This document shows, in pieces, positions 63,703 through 64,000 of a DNA stretch of 64,000 bases. Made by a program: the position numbers and the translations under genes. The DNA comes from Streptomyces roseirectus (lineage in GTDB: Bacteria > Actinomycetota > Actinomycetes > Streptomycetales > Streptomycetaceae): NCBI RefSeq assembly GCF_014489635.1, contig NZ_CP060828.1:1054001-1118000 (forward strand). The letters run 5' to 3'. Position 1 is the stretch's first letter. Each line of letters starts with the position of its first letter. The notes beneath the pieces were generated by a model that saw nothing but the letters and a program-made list of their open reading frames with translations, did not search any database and was not told the origin of the DNA.

Positions 63703-64000
63703 TCAGGCGCTCAGCGCGCCCGTCGCGAGCAGACCGAACAGCAGGACGCCGACGACCAGGCGGTAGACGACGAACGCGTTGAACGAGTGCTTGGCGACGA
63801 ACTTCAGCAGCCAGGCGATCGAGGCGTACGCGACCGCGAACGAGACGACGGTCCCGACGGCCAGCGGCACCGCGCCGACGCCCGCGCCGAGGGCGTCCTT
63901 CAGCTCGTACAGGCCCGCGCCGGTCAGCGCCGGGATGCCCAGGAAGAACGAGAGACGGGTGGCGGCGACCCGGTCGAGGTCGAGGATCAGCGCGGTCGAC
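63703..64000 (-). CDS. uppP: Undecaprenyl-diphosphatase, C-terminal part
   Basis: The visible 98 or so C-terminal residues of this minus-strand gene match UppP/BacA. They include LLKFVAKHSFNAFVVYR and the last membrane helix VVGVLLFGLLATG, then the stop. The enzyme recycles the lipid carrier for cell-wall synthesis. The start and the catalytic motifs lie beyond the right edge. It ends in an intrinsic terminator. Confidence 0.88.
   Translation of the reverse strand, partial: STALILDLDRVAATRLSFFLGIPALTGAGLYELKDALGAGVGAVPLAVGTVVSFAVAYASIAWLLKFVAKHSFNAFVVYRLVVGVLLFGLLATGALSA

Overview
The window is high-GC actinobacterial DNA with the hallmarks of Streptomyces: strong G/C third-position bias, GTG starts, many ATGA/GTGA start-stop overlaps, rare TTA codons, DmdR-type iron boxes and a complete coelichelin-type siderophore locus. 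I see no tRNA, rRNA, CRISPR array, insertion sequence or prophage. All function calls come from reading motifs and gene order; no database search was run.

Region 1 (1-25032) is a coelichelin (cch) gene cluster. It has the MbtH protein cchK, the esterase cchJ, ABC exporter halves cchI and cchG around the trimodular NRPS cchH, the lipoprotein cchF, ATPase cchE, permeases cchD and cchC, ornithine N5-hydroxylase cchB and formyltransferase cchA. The three adenylation-domain codes read DINYWGGIGK, DFWNVGMVHK and DMENLGLINK, i.e. formyl-hydroxyornithine, threonine and hydroxyornithine, as expected for coelichelin. Five iron boxes lie at the internal promoters and a sixth at the left edge. Unusual points: a LysR regulator and a dehydrogenase/NTF2-like fusion sit between cchJ and cchI; CchG and CchI carry complementary defects leaving one canonical ATP site; the last condensation domain has an altered HHxxxDG motif.

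Region 2 (25090-28277) holds a HEAT-like protein, a membrane SpoIIE/PP2C phosphatase, an unknown protein and a small secreted protein with three peptidoglycan-binding-like repeats and a TTA codon in its signal peptide.

Region 3 (28294-38514) is a sugar-utilisation locus: GH36 alpha-galactosidase, divergent LacI regulator with two GTGACCGGTCAC operators, a binding-protein ABC importer, a large secreted clan-A-like glycosidase with beta-sandwich modules, a strong terminator, then galU. The inferred flow is extracellular cleavage, oligosaccharide import and intracellular alpha-galactoside hydrolysis.

Region 4 (38518-49830) is a mixed stretch: P-loop kinase, secreted tripeptidyl-aminopeptidase-like hydrolase divergent from a TetR regulator (both with TTA codons), an orphan OmpR-type response regulator, acetyltransferase and quinone oxidoreductase, a sulfite-oxidase-fold protein paired with a flavin reductase, a Rv1733c-like membrane protein, AXE1 esterase, beta-lactamase-fold hydrolase, methyltransferase and a small P-loop kinase.

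Region 5 (49827-54626) contains a short divergent Rho paralogue behind a pyrimidine-rich leader, an epoxide-hydrolase-like enzyme divergent from a WYL regulator across a perfect 10-bp inverted repeat, and a secreted D,D-carboxypeptidase.

Region 6 (54377-58730, minus strand) is a set of two polyprenol-dependent mannosyltransferase-like membrane proteins plus a TPR-like protein. Region 7 (58862-63599, minus strand) is an asparagine/aspartate catabolic operon: FadR-type regulator, amino-acid permease, asparaginase and aspartase. The right edge carries the 3' end of uppP and its terminator.
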